Shown here one piece after another: positions 23,628 to 32,251 of a stretch of DNA of 40,741 bases; position 1 is the stretch's first letter, and every line of letters begins with the position of its first letter. A model generated the notes under the pieces. It made no database searches, was not told the origin of the DNA, and worked only from the letters and a program-made list of their open reading frames with translations. The DNA lies in contig CAUJFI010000081.1 in the NCBI GenBank assembly GCA_963170125.1, positions 1 to 40,741 on the forward strand, in the 5' to 3' direction. The position numbers and the translations under genes were made by a program. This DNA comes from Deinococcota bacterium. Its GTDB lineage: Bacteria > Deinococcota > Deinococci > Deinococcales > Trueperaceae.

Positions 23628-23698
23628 GTCGAAGGCCGCGACCGCCGGCACCGGACCCCGCCGGCGCAACCGCCTAGGGGCGGCCGTGCCGTGCTCAC

Positions 23699-26170
23699 CT
23701 ACGCCTGGCCGTCCGAACGCTTCGCCCTCGGCCCGACGCGGCGCAGAGCGAGTTCGAGCATGAACAGGGCGAGCGCGGCCCCGACGGGCCACCGCCAGAC
23801 GGAGCGCCGCACGCTGCCGAGCGCGGGCCGGTAGGTCTCGGGGTCGACGACCTGGCCGCCCGTCCGTTGGGCTACCCCGGCGAGCAGCGCCGCACCGTCG
23901 ACGTCCGCGTACTCCGGGTCCGGGCCGGTCACCCGCGTACGGGCCACCAACTCGTTGCCGACGGCCACCACCACGTCCGCGCCGGCGTCGCCCCGCCACG
24001 GCACGGTGCCTTGGTACCGGCCGGGCGCGACCTGCTCGAGCGTCGTGCCGGCGGTGCCGAAGCGGGCCTCGGCCCGCAGGTCGTTGAGGTAGACGCCGTC
24101 GCGGACCGCGTCGAGCGTGATGTTGACTGAGTTGCCTTGCCGCTCAGCCGTCGCGCTCATGCCGCCCGGGCGCGCCTGCAGCCAGCGCACCACGGTCGCC
24201 ACCACGCCCGGCAGCTCCGTCCAGTCGCCCAGTCGTCCGGCCCACCCGTTGAGGTCTGTCGTGAGGGCGGCGCTGCGGCCCAGGCCCGACCGGTACGTGG
24301 CGAGGAGCGGTTCGTCCGACCTGCCCATGAGTAGGGGTTGGGCGTCCGACTTGAGGCTGGTGGCAACGTAGGCACCCACGTCAGGCAGGTCCGTAGGGAA
24401 GGTGTAAAGCGGGTTCGGCCTGGCGTTCGGCGTCGTCGGTTCGTCGATAAGGAGCGCGCGCGTGGCCGTCAGGGCCTCGCTCGTGAAGATGCGGGGCAGG
24501 TTACTGGCGTCGCGCGCGGCGTAGTAGCGCCCGCCGCCCGCCGCCGCGATCTGGGCGAGCCGCTGGAAGTCGGCCGCGTCGCCGATGGCGATGGTAGAGC
24601 TGGTGATGCCCGAGGCCAGCGCCTCGCTCGCCATGGCGGCGAAGTCCGTGCCTTCCGCCCCGAACGGCCCTTGGTCGTACAGCTGGCCGTCCGAGAGGAT
24701 GATGACGTGCTTGACGGACGCGTCGACCCGTTCAAGCGCGTCGAGGGCCTGGCGGTAGGCGGGCGCGAGGACGGTCCCACCCCCGGTGTCGAGCGAGTAG
24801 ATACCGGCGGCCATCTCGCGCTTGCCCCGCTCCGTAGCCTGCCTGAGCTGGAAGACCCACCGCGTGCCCGGGCCGTCGGAGAACGCGATCAGGCCGAGCA
24901 GGTCCTGCTCGTAAGCCAGGTCCACGACCTGCGCAGCCCCGTCCTTGGCCAGGTCGATCTTCGCCGGCCTACCCGTCGCCATCGACTGCGAGCGGTCGAT
25001 TACCATCACCAGGGCGACGAGCGGCAGGGAGACCTCGGTGCGCAGATCCGTGGTCACGGGCAGGACGTCCTCGACGGGCGTGCGGTACCACGCCCCGAAG
25101 CCGAACGAGTCCGGGCCGCCGGTCATGAGCAGGCCCCCACCGTCCTTCACGTACTGGGCGAGCAGCGCCAGCTGGGTCTGGCTGAACTGGCCTGACGAAC
25201 CGCGGACGATCACGGCGCTGTAAGCGAGAGGCAGGGTCAGGGCCTCCGGCCCGGCCTGGACCACGTCGAAGCCCTGCAAGCGCAGGAGCGTGGCCGTCGC
25301 GGCGTCGTCGATCACCAGGACCGGGGGCCGGTTCTGGATGGCGACGATGGCCTCCGCGGAGTCGTTCGAGCGTGGTTGGTCGAACGGTACGAGAAGCTCG
25401 GTCGTTACCGTGGTGGCGCCCGCGGCGGTGTTCGGCACCCCGAACGCGAACGTGAGGGCGCTCTCGCCCGCCTGTAGCTCGACCGCCCGCTCGACGACCG
25501 TGTCGCGGTCGACGGTGACGCGCAGGGTGGCCGAGGTCCGCCTGTCCGAGCGGACCACGGCCGTGCCCTCGATGCGTTGGCCGGGCGCCGCGCGCTCGGG
25601 CAGGAGGAGCTCGGCTACCCGGACGTCCTCCAACGGGGCCACGGGCAGGACATCTACCGGGACCTGGGGGAGCGCGCTGAGCAGCGGCGCGGCGGGCGTG
25701 ACGCCGTCGGATACGAGCAGGACGCGCGTGGCGCCGTTGGCGACGGCGACTTGCAGCGCGCGGGCCAGGTCCGTCGCGTCTGTCCGCAGGGTGGCGGGTA
25801 CCCGGGCACCCGGGCCGTCGACCCTGGCGGCGTCGGCGGCGACGTACGTGTAGCGGACGTCGCCGAGGTTCCCCGTCAGGTCCAGGGCGCGGGCCGCGGT
25901 GAGGCCGGCGTCGCCGACCGAGTCGGAGACGTCGACGAGCACGCCAAGGTGCCCCCCGGGCACGGTGAGCCGCGGCTGGGCCAACGCGACCACGCAGGCG
26001 CATAGGACCAGGGCGCGCAGCCACCAGCCTCGGCGGCGGCCCAAGCACGCGAACAGCACGAGCGGCACGGCCGCAAGCAGTAGCCAGGGCTGCGCGAAAC
26101 GCAGGCCGGCCAACACAGACCCGGGCGTCGCGAACCCCGTTGCCAGCACGGTGAAATGTAGAGCGTCCAT
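23699..26170 (-). CDS. Large vWA-domain membrane protein
   Basis: An 823-residue membrane-anchored protein. Two N-terminal hydrophobic segments (WLLLAAVPLVLFACLG and LRALVLCACVVALAQP) and one near the C-terminus (WPVGAALALFMLELALR) bracket an extracytoplasmic region. A first vWA-like domain opens with LGVLVDVSDSVG. A Rossmann/GATase1-like section (VLVIDDAATATLLRLQGF ... GGGLLMTGGPDSFGFGAWY) follows, and a second vWA with an intact MIDAS VMVIDRSQSMATG. Then a beta-rich region. This matches the vWA/glutamine-amidotransferase-like membrane protein family often found beside MoxR and DUF58 genes, but no MoxR partner is present here. Function unknown. ATG 26170; extended -10 box 12 bases upstream. 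Confidence 0.85.
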   Translation of the reverse strand: MDALHFTVLATGFATPGSVLAGLRFAQPWLLLAAVPLVLFACLGRRRGWWLRALVLCACVVALAQPRLTVPGGHLGVLVDVSDSVGDAGLTAARALDLTGNLGDVRYTYVAADAARVDGPGARVPATLRTDATDLARALQVAVANGATRVLLVSDGVTPAAPLLSALPQVPVDVLPVAPLEDVRVAELLLPERAAPGQRIEGTAVVRSDRRTSATLRVTVDRDTVVERAVELQAGESALTFAFGVPNTAAGATTVTTELLVPFDQPRSNDSAEAIVAIQNRPPVLVIDDAATATLLRLQGFDVVQAGPEALTLPLAYSAVIVRGSSGQFSQTQLALLAQYVKDGGGLLMTGGPDSFGFGAWYRTPVEDVLPVTTDLRTEVSLPLVALVMVIDRSQSMATGRPAKIDLAKDGAAQVVDLAYEQDLLGLIAFSDGPGTRWVFQLRQATERGKREMAAGIYSLDTGGGTVLAPAYRQALDALERVDASVKHVIILSDGQLYDQGPFGAEGTDFAAMASEALASGITSSTIAIGDAADFQRLAQIAAAGGGRYYAARDASNLPRIFTSEALTATRALLIDEPTTPNARPNPLYTFPTDLPDVGAYVATSLKSDAQPLLMGRSDEPLLATYRSGLGRSAALTTDLNGWAGRLGDWTELPGVVATVVRWLQARPGGMSATAERQGNSVNITLDAVRDGVYLNDLRAEARFGTAGTTLEQVAPGRYQGTVPWRGDAGADVVVAVGNELVARTRVTGPDPEYADVDGAALLAGVAQRTGGQVVDPETYRPALGSVRRSVWRWPVGAALALFMLELALRRVGPRAKRSDGQA

Positions 26171-26182
26171 TACCGTCCGGGC

Positions 26183-26191
26183 ATGGTAGCA
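26183..26191 (-). promoter_or_regulatory. Promoter of the vWA gene (extended -10)
   Basis: On the minus strand TGC plus TACCAT ends 12 bases before the ATG at 26170, leaving a leader of roughly 5 bases and no room for a ribosome-binding site. Confidence 0.5.
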
Positions 26192-26314
26192 GGCCGGGGC
26201 GCGTCGCCACGGTAGCGACCTGGCGTTACGCCGAGCGCCACCGGGCGATCGCCCGGTCGCCTTAATCGCTGGTTCATCAGACGCCGTGCCGGCGACGGCG
26301 GCTCGGTTGGCCGC

Positions 26315-26323
26315 TGATAAGAT
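26315..26323 (+). promoter_or_regulatory. Promoter of the histidine kinase gene (leaderless)
   Basis: TGA plus TAAGAT ends 6 bases before the GTG at 26330, placing the transcription start at the start codon. Confidence 0.5.
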
Positions 26324-26329
26324 GCTGTC

Positions 26330-27496
26330 GTGCCCGACCCTGCGCCGGTGGCGCCATACGCTCTCATCGCCATGACCTCGGAGGCCCGCGCCGCGGGGTT
26401 CCTCCCGGTCGTGGAGGGCGTCGGGTTGGTCGGCCAGGTGTTCACCGACGTGGAGCAGCTCCTGTACCACACGCGTGGGACCAACGTGCCCGACGCGCTC
26501 TTGCTTGACCACGGCCTCACCGAGCGCGTGCCGTCACTCGAGCTGGTCACGCTCCTCAGGCGCCGCAAGGGGTTCGAGGACGTCCCCTTCCTGTACCTGG
26601 GTCCGGCCACCCCCGAGTTGCAGACGCGGGTGCTCGAGGGCGGGGCCGACGCCTACATCACGTTGCCGACGCGCCCCGAGCTCGTCAAGGCGTACCTGGG
26701 AAGGCTGCTAGAGCGCCGCATGGCCGAGGGCGCCATGCGCAAGGCGTTCGAGGGCGCGCGGCGCTTCGAGCAGGCTTACAAGGAGAGCGAGCGGATGAAG
26801 GACGACCTCATCCACATGCTCGTGCACGACCTGAAAAGCCCCATCTCCAGCGTCATGGGCCTGCTCGAGCACAGCCTCGAGATGCTGCGCGGTCAAGGCG
26901 GAGATCACGATGTCGAGGAGCTCCTCAAGATGGCTCAGATCGAGTCGCATCACCTCCTCAACCTCGCCGCCAACATCCTCGACGTGCGCCGGATGAAGGA
27001 AGGGCACATGCCCTACCAGCCGGAGACGATCGCGAGCCTCACAGAACTCGCGAAGGCCGCGCTCGCCGACGTCAGCGGCGGCCCGCGCGACCGCAACTTC
27101 GGCTTCCTGGTGCGGCCAGAAGCGGAGCAGGTCTTCGGCGACCCGAAGCTGCTCAGGCGCATCCTGGCCAACCTGATGGCGAACGCCATCAAGCACACGC
27201 GTCGGGGCGGCTACATCGACTTCCGCGCATGGAGCAAGGATGGCAACGTCGTCTTGAGCGTGAGAGACGACGGGGAGGGCATCCCGGAGAGCGACCAGAA
27301 GCGCATCTTCAACGCGTTCGAGCAGTCGCGCCACACCATCCACGATCGCTACGACACCGGCATGGGCCTCACCTTCTGCAAGCTGGCAGTCGAGAAGCAC
27401 GGTGGGCGGATCTGGGTCGAGTCCAAGGTCGGTCGCGGCAGCACCTTCTACTTCACCCTCCCGGAGCGCGTGCCGACGGTGGTCGGCGGGGCGTGA
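26330..27496 (+). CDS. Receiver-like domain fused to a histidine kinase
   Basis: A 388-residue cytoplasmic hybrid. Residues ~1-125 have a receiver-like fold with Asp60 (DALLLDHGL) where the phospho-acceptor would sit. The acidic pair near the N-terminus is missing (ALIAMTSEA), and the conserved Lys is replaced (YITLPTRPEL instead of a KP motif), so it may be a pseudo-receiver. A linker helix leads to a HisKA domain with HMLVHDLKSPISS (His166). The HATPase domain has NLMANAIKHT (N box), VRDDGEGIPE (G1) and GMGLTFCKLAVEKHGG (G2), all intact. There is no membrane segment or separate response regulator nearby. Orphan kinase; signal unknown. rnhB overlaps its stop by GTGA. Confidence 0.9.
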   Translation: MPDPAPVAPYALIAMTSEARAAGFLPVVEGVGLVGQVFTDVEQLLYHTRGTNVPDALLLDHGLTERVPSLELVTLLRRRKGFEDVPFLYLGPATPELQTRVLEGGADAYITLPTRPELVKAYLGRLLERRMAEGAMRKAFEGARRFEQAYKESERMKDDLIHMLVHDLKSPISSVMGLLEHSLEMLRGQGGDHDVEELLKMAQIESHHLLNLAANILDVRRMKEGHMPYQPETIASLTELAKAALADVSGGPRDRNFGFLVRPEAEQVFGDPKLLRRILANLMANAIKHTRRGGYIDFRAWSKDGNVVLSVRDDGEGIPESDQKRIFNAFEQSRHTIHDRYDTGMGLTFCKLAVEKHGGRIWVESKVGRGSTFYFTLPERVPTVVGGA

Positions 27497-28131
27497 GCCG
27501 GCGGGCTCAACCCGGCTGGGAACTCGAGGAACGGCTCTGGGCGCAGGGGGCTCAGCTCGTCGCCGGCGTGGACGAGGCCGGCCGTGGCGCTCTCTGCGGA
27601 CCCGTGGTAGCCGCCGCCGTCGTCCTGGTCCGGGGCCGCGATTACCCTTACCGCGACTCGAAGACACTGAGCCCCAAGCGGCGTGAGGAGCTCGCCGCCC
27701 AGGTGCGCTCCGAGGCCGTCGCGTTCGCCGTGGCGTTCGCCGGCGCGCGCGAGGTGGACGAGGTGAACGTCCTGCGGGCCACCAAGCTCGCCGCCCTGCG
27801 CGCCGTCCAGGCGTTGCAGGTGGCGCCGGACGCCCTCGTGACCGACTACCTGACGCTTCCCACACCGTTGCCGACGGTGGCGGTCGCCTCCGCCGACGCC
27901 AGGAGCTACCAGGTCGCCGCCGCCAGCGTCCTCGCCAAGACCGTCCGCGATGCCCACATGGCGATCCTGGCCGAGCGCTACCCGGGCTACGGCCTCGAGC
28001 GGCACAAGGGGTACGGCGTGAAGAGCCACCTGCTCGCGCTCGCGCGGCTCGGTCCGACCCCCGAGCACCGGTCGACCTTCGCACCCGTCGCGCAGCCCAG
28101 GCTCCTCGAAGGCCACGTCGCGCATAGCTGA
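27493..28131 (+). CDS. rnhB: Ribonuclease HII
   Basis: Cuts RNA in RNA:DNA hybrids, including single ribonucleotides in duplex DNA. In 212 residues: VAGVDEAGRGALCGPVVAAAVVL (DEAGRG with Asp27 and Glu28), DSKTLSPKRREEL, ALVTDYLTL with a catalytic Asp, SYQVAAASVLAKTVRDAHM, and GYGLERHKGYGVKSH. All signature blocks are present, so it should be active. The start is GTG 27493, overlapping the kinase stop (GTGA), so it is translationally coupled to an orphan histidine kinase, an unusual pairing. A hairpin follows at 28142-28164. Confidence 0.95.
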   Translation: MSRRAQPGWELEERLWAQGAQLVAGVDEAGRGALCGPVVAAAVVLVRGRDYPYRDSKTLSPKRREELAAQVRSEAVAFAVAFAGAREVDEVNVLRATKLAALRAVQALQVAPDALVTDYLTLPTPLPTVAVASADARSYQVAAASVLAKTVRDAHMAILAERYPGYGLERHKGYGVKSHLLALARLGPTPEHRSTFAPVAQPRLLEGHVAHS

Positions 28132-28141
28132 CGCGTAGAAT

Positions 28142-28164
28142 GGCGCAACCCCGACGGGTGCGCC
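28142..28164 (+). terminator. Hairpin after rnhB
   Basis: GGCGCA-A-CCC pairs with GGG-TGCGCC (9 bp, one bulged A) around a CGAC loop, 10 bases after the stop. No T-tract follows. Confidence 0.45.
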
Positions 28165-28241
28165 GCGCGGCCTGAGACCTCTTCGCGAGCTCTGGGCGCC
28201 GCCGCCCGGTCAGGCACGGGGTGCTCGAAGGAGCCTTCACC

Positions 28242-29039
28242 ATGCCGGAGTGCATCGGTATCAAGTTCGACAACGGCCCGAAGATCCACTACCTCGAGGC
28301 GCCACCGAGCGCCCCCGCCATCGGGACCCGGTGCGTCGTCACGACGCGGCGCGGCCTCGAGCTCGGCCGCGTGCGCACGGGCGTGCGCGAGGTCGCCAAG
28401 CCGCAGGGTCACTACGTCAGGGACGCGCAGGATGAGGACGTGCAGCGCTTCGACGAGCTGAGCCTCAAGGCCGACGACCTCAAATGGCTCCTCAAGGCGC
28501 GCGCTAGACAAGTCGACTCGGACGTCAAGATCGTGGCGCTGGAGTTCAACATCGACGAGACGCTGCTCGTGGTCAGCTACACGAGCGAGAGGCAGGCGCC
28601 CCTGCGCGTTCTCGCCCAGGAGCTCGTCGCGCACACCGAGGCCCGCATCGAGTTCGCCAACGTCGGCCCGCGTGACCAGGCGCGGATGCTCGGGGCCCTA
28701 GGCGTGTGCGGCGACGGCACCTGCTCGAGCACCTGGCTGCAGAGCTTCAACGCCGTGAGCATCAGGATGGCTCGCGACCAACAGCTTCCGCTCAACCCCG
28801 AGAAGATCAGCGGGCCGTGCGGCCGCCTGATGTGCTGCCTCCAGTACGAGCACGACATGTACAAGGACCTGCTGAAGGGCCTGCCGCGCAAGGGTGCCAA
28901 GGCGTGCCACGACGGTAGCGGTACGTGTGGCCGCGTCGTCAAGCTCAACCCTCTCAAGGGCACGGTGGAGCTGCGCACCGAAGAGGGCGGCTTCGGCGAG
29001 TTCCCGGCGAGCGAGGTCACCCGCATGCGCGGGGCCTGA
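28242..29039 (+). CDS. ricT: PSP1-domain protein (RicT/YaaT-like)
   Basis: A 265-residue protein of the PSP1 family. The core, about 55-145, includes VTTRRGLELGRV and LVVSYTSERQAPLRVLAQELVAH. The C-terminal Cys cluster GVCGDGTCSSTWLQSF and SGPCGRLMCCLQYEHDMY supplies the Cys residues that ligate a 4Fe-4S cluster in Bacillus RicT. In B. subtilis RicT works with RicA and RicF to direct RNase Y-dependent mRNA maturation; no RicA or RicF homologue is seen here. The start is ATG 28242 with AAGGAG 8 bases upstream; the GTG at 28221 is not needed. In Firmicutes this gene follows holB; here the two are neighbours but convergent. Confidence 0.9.
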   Translation: MPECIGIKFDNGPKIHYLEAPPSAPAIGTRCVVTTRRGLELGRVRTGVREVAKPQGHYVRDAQDEDVQRFDELSLKADDLKWLLKARARQVDSDVKIVALEFNIDETLLVVSYTSERQAPLRVLAQELVAHTEARIEFANVGPRDQARMLGALGVCGDGTCSSTWLQSFNAVSIRMARDQQLPLNPEKISGPCGRLMCCLQYEHDMYKDLLKGLPRKGAKACHDGSGTCGRVVKLNPLKGTVELRTEEGGFGEFPASEVTRMRGA

Positions 29040-29106
29040 AGGGCGAGGCGGTGGCGCTGCTGTCGGCGCGCGGGGCCGGCCGTCGGCGTCCGTCGCGGTC
29101 GTGTGC

Positions 29107-30123
29107 TCAGCCGCGGTCGGCGGTGAGCCGGCGCAGCTCCAAGGTCAGCACCGAGCAGGCGAGCGGCACCTGGGCGTAAGCGGCGATGGCGCGTTCGCAC
29201 GCGTCGAGCGCGTCGAGCGCCGCCGCGTAATCCGCGGCAGGCAGGTAGCGGAGCGCCTCGCGCAGCCAACCGAGCGGTCCGGGCTCCTGGGCGGCTTCCA
29301 GGCTCGCGGCGACCGCCTTCGCGAACGCTTCCGCGGCCCCCAAGGCCGTCAAGAGGTCGCCCGTCAGGGCGGCGATGAGCTCAGCGCTGGCGCTCCTGGC
29401 GGCCGCGGTCGCGTCGGCGTCCTCGAGGGCGCGGATGAGTGCTCCCGGCTGGCCAAGCCGGACGCCGGGGTGGCCGGACAGGTCGCCGGTCGCTGCCGGC
29501 GCCCCGGCCTCGCCGAGACGCCCGAGCGCGTCCTCGACCGCTGCGAAGCGCACCGTCACGCAGCGAGACGCCACCGTGGGGAGGAGCGCCTCCGGCCCCG
29601 GCGCGACGAGGACGATGAGCGCCCAGGGGGGAGGTTCCTCGAGGACCTTGAGGAACGCGTTGGCCGCCGAGGTGTTGAGCGTGTCGGCGTGGTCGATCAC
29701 GCCGACACGCGTCCGGTAGCGCGGGCGCGTCGCGAGCCACGGCGCGAGCGGCTCGGGCTCGCCGCCCTCGCGCGCGACGAGCTGATCGATGCGGATCTCG
29801 AGGTTGCGCTTCGCCCGGCCGGCTTCCGTGGTGGTCGCCGGACCGATCTCCTTCAGGTCCGGATGCGTGCCGGCCAGCGCCAGGCGGCAGCTCTCGCACG
29901 CGCCGCACGGGAGCAGGCCCGAGTCCGGCGCCAGGCAGTTCGAAAGCGCGCAGAGCCACCTGGCCGCCTGCCGTCTGCCGACGTGCTCCGGCCCGGCCAG
30001 CAGGAGGCTGCGGGGCCCCGTGCTGGAGCCGCGCAGCCTCCTAAGGACCGCCAGCGCCGCGTCCTGACCGAAGGGGGGGAGTCCGGGTGCGTGGCGCCGG
30101 CTGGCTGCGGCGGGCGCGCTCAC
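29107..30123 (-). CDS. holB: DNA polymerase III delta-prime subunit
   Basis: A 338-residue clamp-loader subunit. The degenerate phosphate loop LLAGPEHVGRRQAAR lacks the GKT of an active ATPase, as normal for delta-prime. The zinc module has Cys at 63, 73, 76 and 79 (CGACESC). VGVIDHADTLNTSAANAFLKVLEEPPPWA is the delta-prime version of the Walker B and sensor region, and SRCVTVRF (the SRC motif) carries the trans-acting Arg finger. The C-terminal collar domain is Ala-rich. The start chosen is GTG 30123, the first plausible one after the upstream stop; no better start exists in the open frame beyond it. It lies 49 bases after the metallophosphoesterase stop on the same strand. Confidence 0.9.
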   Translation of the reverse strand: MSAPAAASRRHAPGLPPFGQDAALAVLRRLRGSSTGPRSLLLAGPEHVGRRQAARWLCALSNCLAPDSGLLPCGACESCRLALAGTHPDLKEIGPATTTEAGRAKRNLEIRIDQLVAREGGEPEPLAPWLATRPRYRTRVGVIDHADTLNTSAANAFLKVLEEPPPWALIVLVAPGPEALLPTVASRCVTVRFAAVEDALGRLGEAGAPAATGDLSGHPGVRLGQPGALIRALEDADATAAARSASAELIAALTGDLLTALGAAEAFAKAVAASLEAAQEPGPLGWLREALRYLPAADYAAALDALDACERAIAAYAQVPLACSVLTLELRRLTADRG

Positions 30124-30172
30124 CGCCCGCCGCCGGGTGCGAGGCCGAGGTTCGCCCTTCCGGGCATGCCCA

Positions 30173-30934
30173 TCACCTTCCAGCCTCGAGGCGGGAAGCG
30201 AGCACCTCCGGGTATCCGGCCGCGATGACGTCGGCCTGGACGGACCGTACGTCGTAGGGGACGCGGTGGTGCGTGAGCAGGCCGGCCTCATGGTCGAAGA
30301 TCACGTAGGACGCCAGCGGGATCTGGTCGCGCGGCTGCCCCACTGCGCCGGGGTTGGCGATGGTGCGCGCCAGCGGGGGGAGGCGGTAGGTGGAGCCGCC
30401 CGACTCCTTGAACGTGACGGTGCGCCAGAGCTCCTGCGGCCCCCTCGTCACCGTGGCGAACACCTTCGGGACGTGCGTGTGACCGACGAACAGGAGCTTC
30501 TCGGTCATAAGCCCGACGTTCGCTTGCGCCGCCGTGACGGTCGACAGGTAGTCCCACTGTTGGGCCAACGCACCGTGCGCCGCCTCGAAGCCGTGTTGCG
30601 AGTGGCGCGGCACTAAGGCGCCGAGGAAGCGCAGGGAGTCGCCGCTCAACGTTACGAGCTGGCGTTCGAGAACGTTCATCACGACGCCGGCGGCCCAATG
30701 GTCGCCTCGGTCGCCGTTGACCAGCTCGAGCAGGGCGGAGTCGTGGTTGCCAAGGATGCGCACGGCGGGGTCGAGCGCGATGAGGCGCTGGACGACCTCC
30801 TCGGCGTGCGGGTAGTAGCCGACGGCGTCGCCCAGGAACACCACCTGGTCGTACCCCTGCTTCTTGGCGTGTGAGATGACGGCTTCCAGCGCCGGAAGGT
30901 TGGCGTGGACGTCGCTGAGCACCAGGTACCGCAT
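30173..30934 (-). CDS. Metallophosphoesterase (YfcE/MJ0936-like)
   Basis: A 253-residue phosphoesterase with a full metal site: LVLSDVHANLPAL (D-x-H), VFLGDAVGYYP (GD), ILGNHDSAL (GNHD), AAHG and VGHTHVP (GHTH), then NPGAVGQPRD. This is the well-known prokaryotic phosphodiesterase group related to YfcE/MJ0936, acting on small phosphodiesters in vitro; the physiological substrate is unknown. Contrast with the metallophosphoesterase at 12882-13520, whose site is altered. It has its own leaderless-type promoter (30942-30950) and probably also transcribes holB downstream. Confidence 0.9.
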   Translation of the reverse strand: MRYLVLSDVHANLPALEAVISHAKKQGYDQVVFLGDAVGYYPHAEEVVQRLIALDPAVRILGNHDSALLELVNGDRGDHWAAGVVMNVLERQLVTLSGDSLRFLGALVPRHSQHGFEAAHGALAQQWDYLSTVTAAQANVGLMTEKLLFVGHTHVPKVFATVTRGPQELWRTVTFKESGGSTYRLPPLARTIANPGAVGQPRDQIPLASYVIFDHEAGLLTHHRVPYDVRSVQADVIAAGYPEVLASRLEAGR

Positions 30935-30941
30935 GAGCCCA

Positions 30942-30950
30942 ACGATACCA
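30942..30950 (-). promoter_or_regulatory. Promoter of the metallophosphoesterase gene (leaderless)
   Basis: On the minus strand TGG plus TATCGT ends 7 bases before the ATG at 30934, with no ribosome-binding site. Confidence 0.5.
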
Positions 30951-31093
30951 GGGCACGTAGCCGCGCCAGACAGGCGCGGCGGCGGTCGGGCGGGTGATGC
31001 GACGGCCGGCGCGGGGCATGTCGGCCGTGCCCGGTGCCCCGACCCGGACGCCCCTGCCGCCGCGATGGCCGGAAGAACCGGCGCGCCAGCGGC

Positions 31094-31099
31094 TATACT
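31094..31099 (+). promoter_or_regulatory. -10 box of the PEGA gene (leaderless)
   Basis: TATACT ends 6 bases before the GTG at 31106; the predicted transcription start coincides with the start codon. Confidence 0.5.
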
Positions 31100-31105
31100 T
31101 GCGGC

Positions 31106-32230
31106 GTGCGCCAGCCACGTCGTCTTTTCGCCTCGCTAAGACGCGGTGTCGTGCTGCTGGCAGGCTTGTTCGCGCTGGCCCATGCGCAGGTCTCCGTGCC
31201 GACCTTCGGCACGCGGGGCGACGTCCCCGACTCGTTGGTGAGCGCCTTCATGCCCGCCTTCCGGTCGGCCGTCGGAGCGGCGACGGGCCTTGACGTGCGC
31301 AACGGCGAGCTGATCACGCCCGGCATCGCCGGGAGCCTCGAGCCCGAGTTCGCCATGCTGATAGCCGAGCTCGACCAAGCGCGCTACGCGGTGAGCGGCG
31401 AGTTGGCACGCTCCAGCGCGGCGGCCGGCGATGTCTACGCCGTGAACATGATCGTCGTCGACTCGGAGCGCGACCGCGCCACGGACCTGATCAGCCTCCC
31501 GCTCGACCCCGACGACCTCCGCACGGCGATCACCCAACTGGCCGACACGGTCGCGACCTTCACGAGTGCCAGGGTCGACCTCCTGAGGGGCGACGCCGGG
31601 CTGTTCGTCTCGAGCGAGCCGAGCGACGCCCAGGTGTTCCTCGATGGCGTCGCGCTCGGCAGGACCAGTCACCTCGACGTGGCCATGGTGGCGCCGGGCC
31701 GGTATCAGCTCGAGGTGCGCAAGGAAGGCTTCCTGCCCGACGTCCGGATGGTCGAGCTGCGCTCGGCGGATACGGCGCTCGTCCACGTCGTGCTGACGCC
31801 CATCTCCGGCGGCAGCATCCAGGTCATCGCCAACCCGCGCGCCCACGTCTTCCTCGACGGTGTGGAGGTCGGCAGGAGCCCGCTCACGGTCGCCGCCCTG
31901 CCAGGCACGCACCGGCTCACGCTCACCCGCGAGGGCTTCGTGGACGACCAGCTCGACGTGCTCGTGCGCAACTACCGCGTCACACGCGTAGACCGCGAGC
32001 TGACGCCGGCGCTGGACCCGTTGGTCTTCTGGGAGGAGCGTCGCGAGATGCTCGTGTACATCGACGGCGCCCTGCAGCCGGGCGCCTACGCGCAGGGTTT
32101 GGGGCCCGGCCTGCGGACCTTCGAGTTACGGGAGGCCCGTCAGTCGCGCACGTACCTGCGAGCGGTCCCCGAACACGGTGTCTACCGGCTTGACCTCGTC
32201 ACGGGCGAGCTGGTACCGGTCGGCAACTGA
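31106..32230 (+). CDS. Secreted protein with two PEGA domains
   Basis: A 374-residue exported protein. The N-terminus is a signal peptide (RRLFASLRRGVVLLAGLFALAHAQ; cleavage after AHA). Residues ~25-165 form an uncharacterised domain (VPTFGTRGDVPDSLVSAFMPAF, similar in style to periplasmic curli/TolB-like N-domains). Two PEGA modules follow, beginning LFVSSEPSDAQVFLDGVALGRT and IQVIANPRAHVFLDGVEVGRSPLTV. PEGA domains occur on surface or envelope proteins and have no known enzymatic role. The start is GTG 31106, set by the TATACT box and by the signal peptide; the longer frame upstream is not plausible. It converges on a predicted barrel protein gene, suggesting a shared envelope context. Confidence 0.82.
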   Translation: MRQPRRLFASLRRGVVLLAGLFALAHAQVSVPTFGTRGDVPDSLVSAFMPAFRSAVGAATGLDVRNGELITPGIAGSLEPEFAMLIAELDQARYAVSGELARSSAAAGDVYAVNMIVVDSERDRATDLISLPLDPDDLRTAITQLADTVATFTSARVDLLRGDAGLFVSSEPSDAQVFLDGVALGRTSHLDVAMVAPGRYQLEVRKEGFLPDVRMVELRSADTALVHVVLTPISGGSIQVIANPRAHVFLDGVEVGRSPLTVAALPGTHRLTLTREGFVDDQLDVLVRNYRVTRVDRELTPALDPLVFWEERREMLVYIDGALQPGAYAQGLGPGLRTFELREARQSRTYLRAVPEHGVYRLDLVTGELVPVGN

Positions 32231-32251
32231 CGCCGGCTTCCGGGGCCCGAG

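Noticed and set aside
23628..23698. Repeated GCCGGC motifs between truD and the vWA gene as an operator
   Set aside because: GCCGGC is a common palindrome in such GC-rich sequence, and the spacing forms no convincing extended stem.
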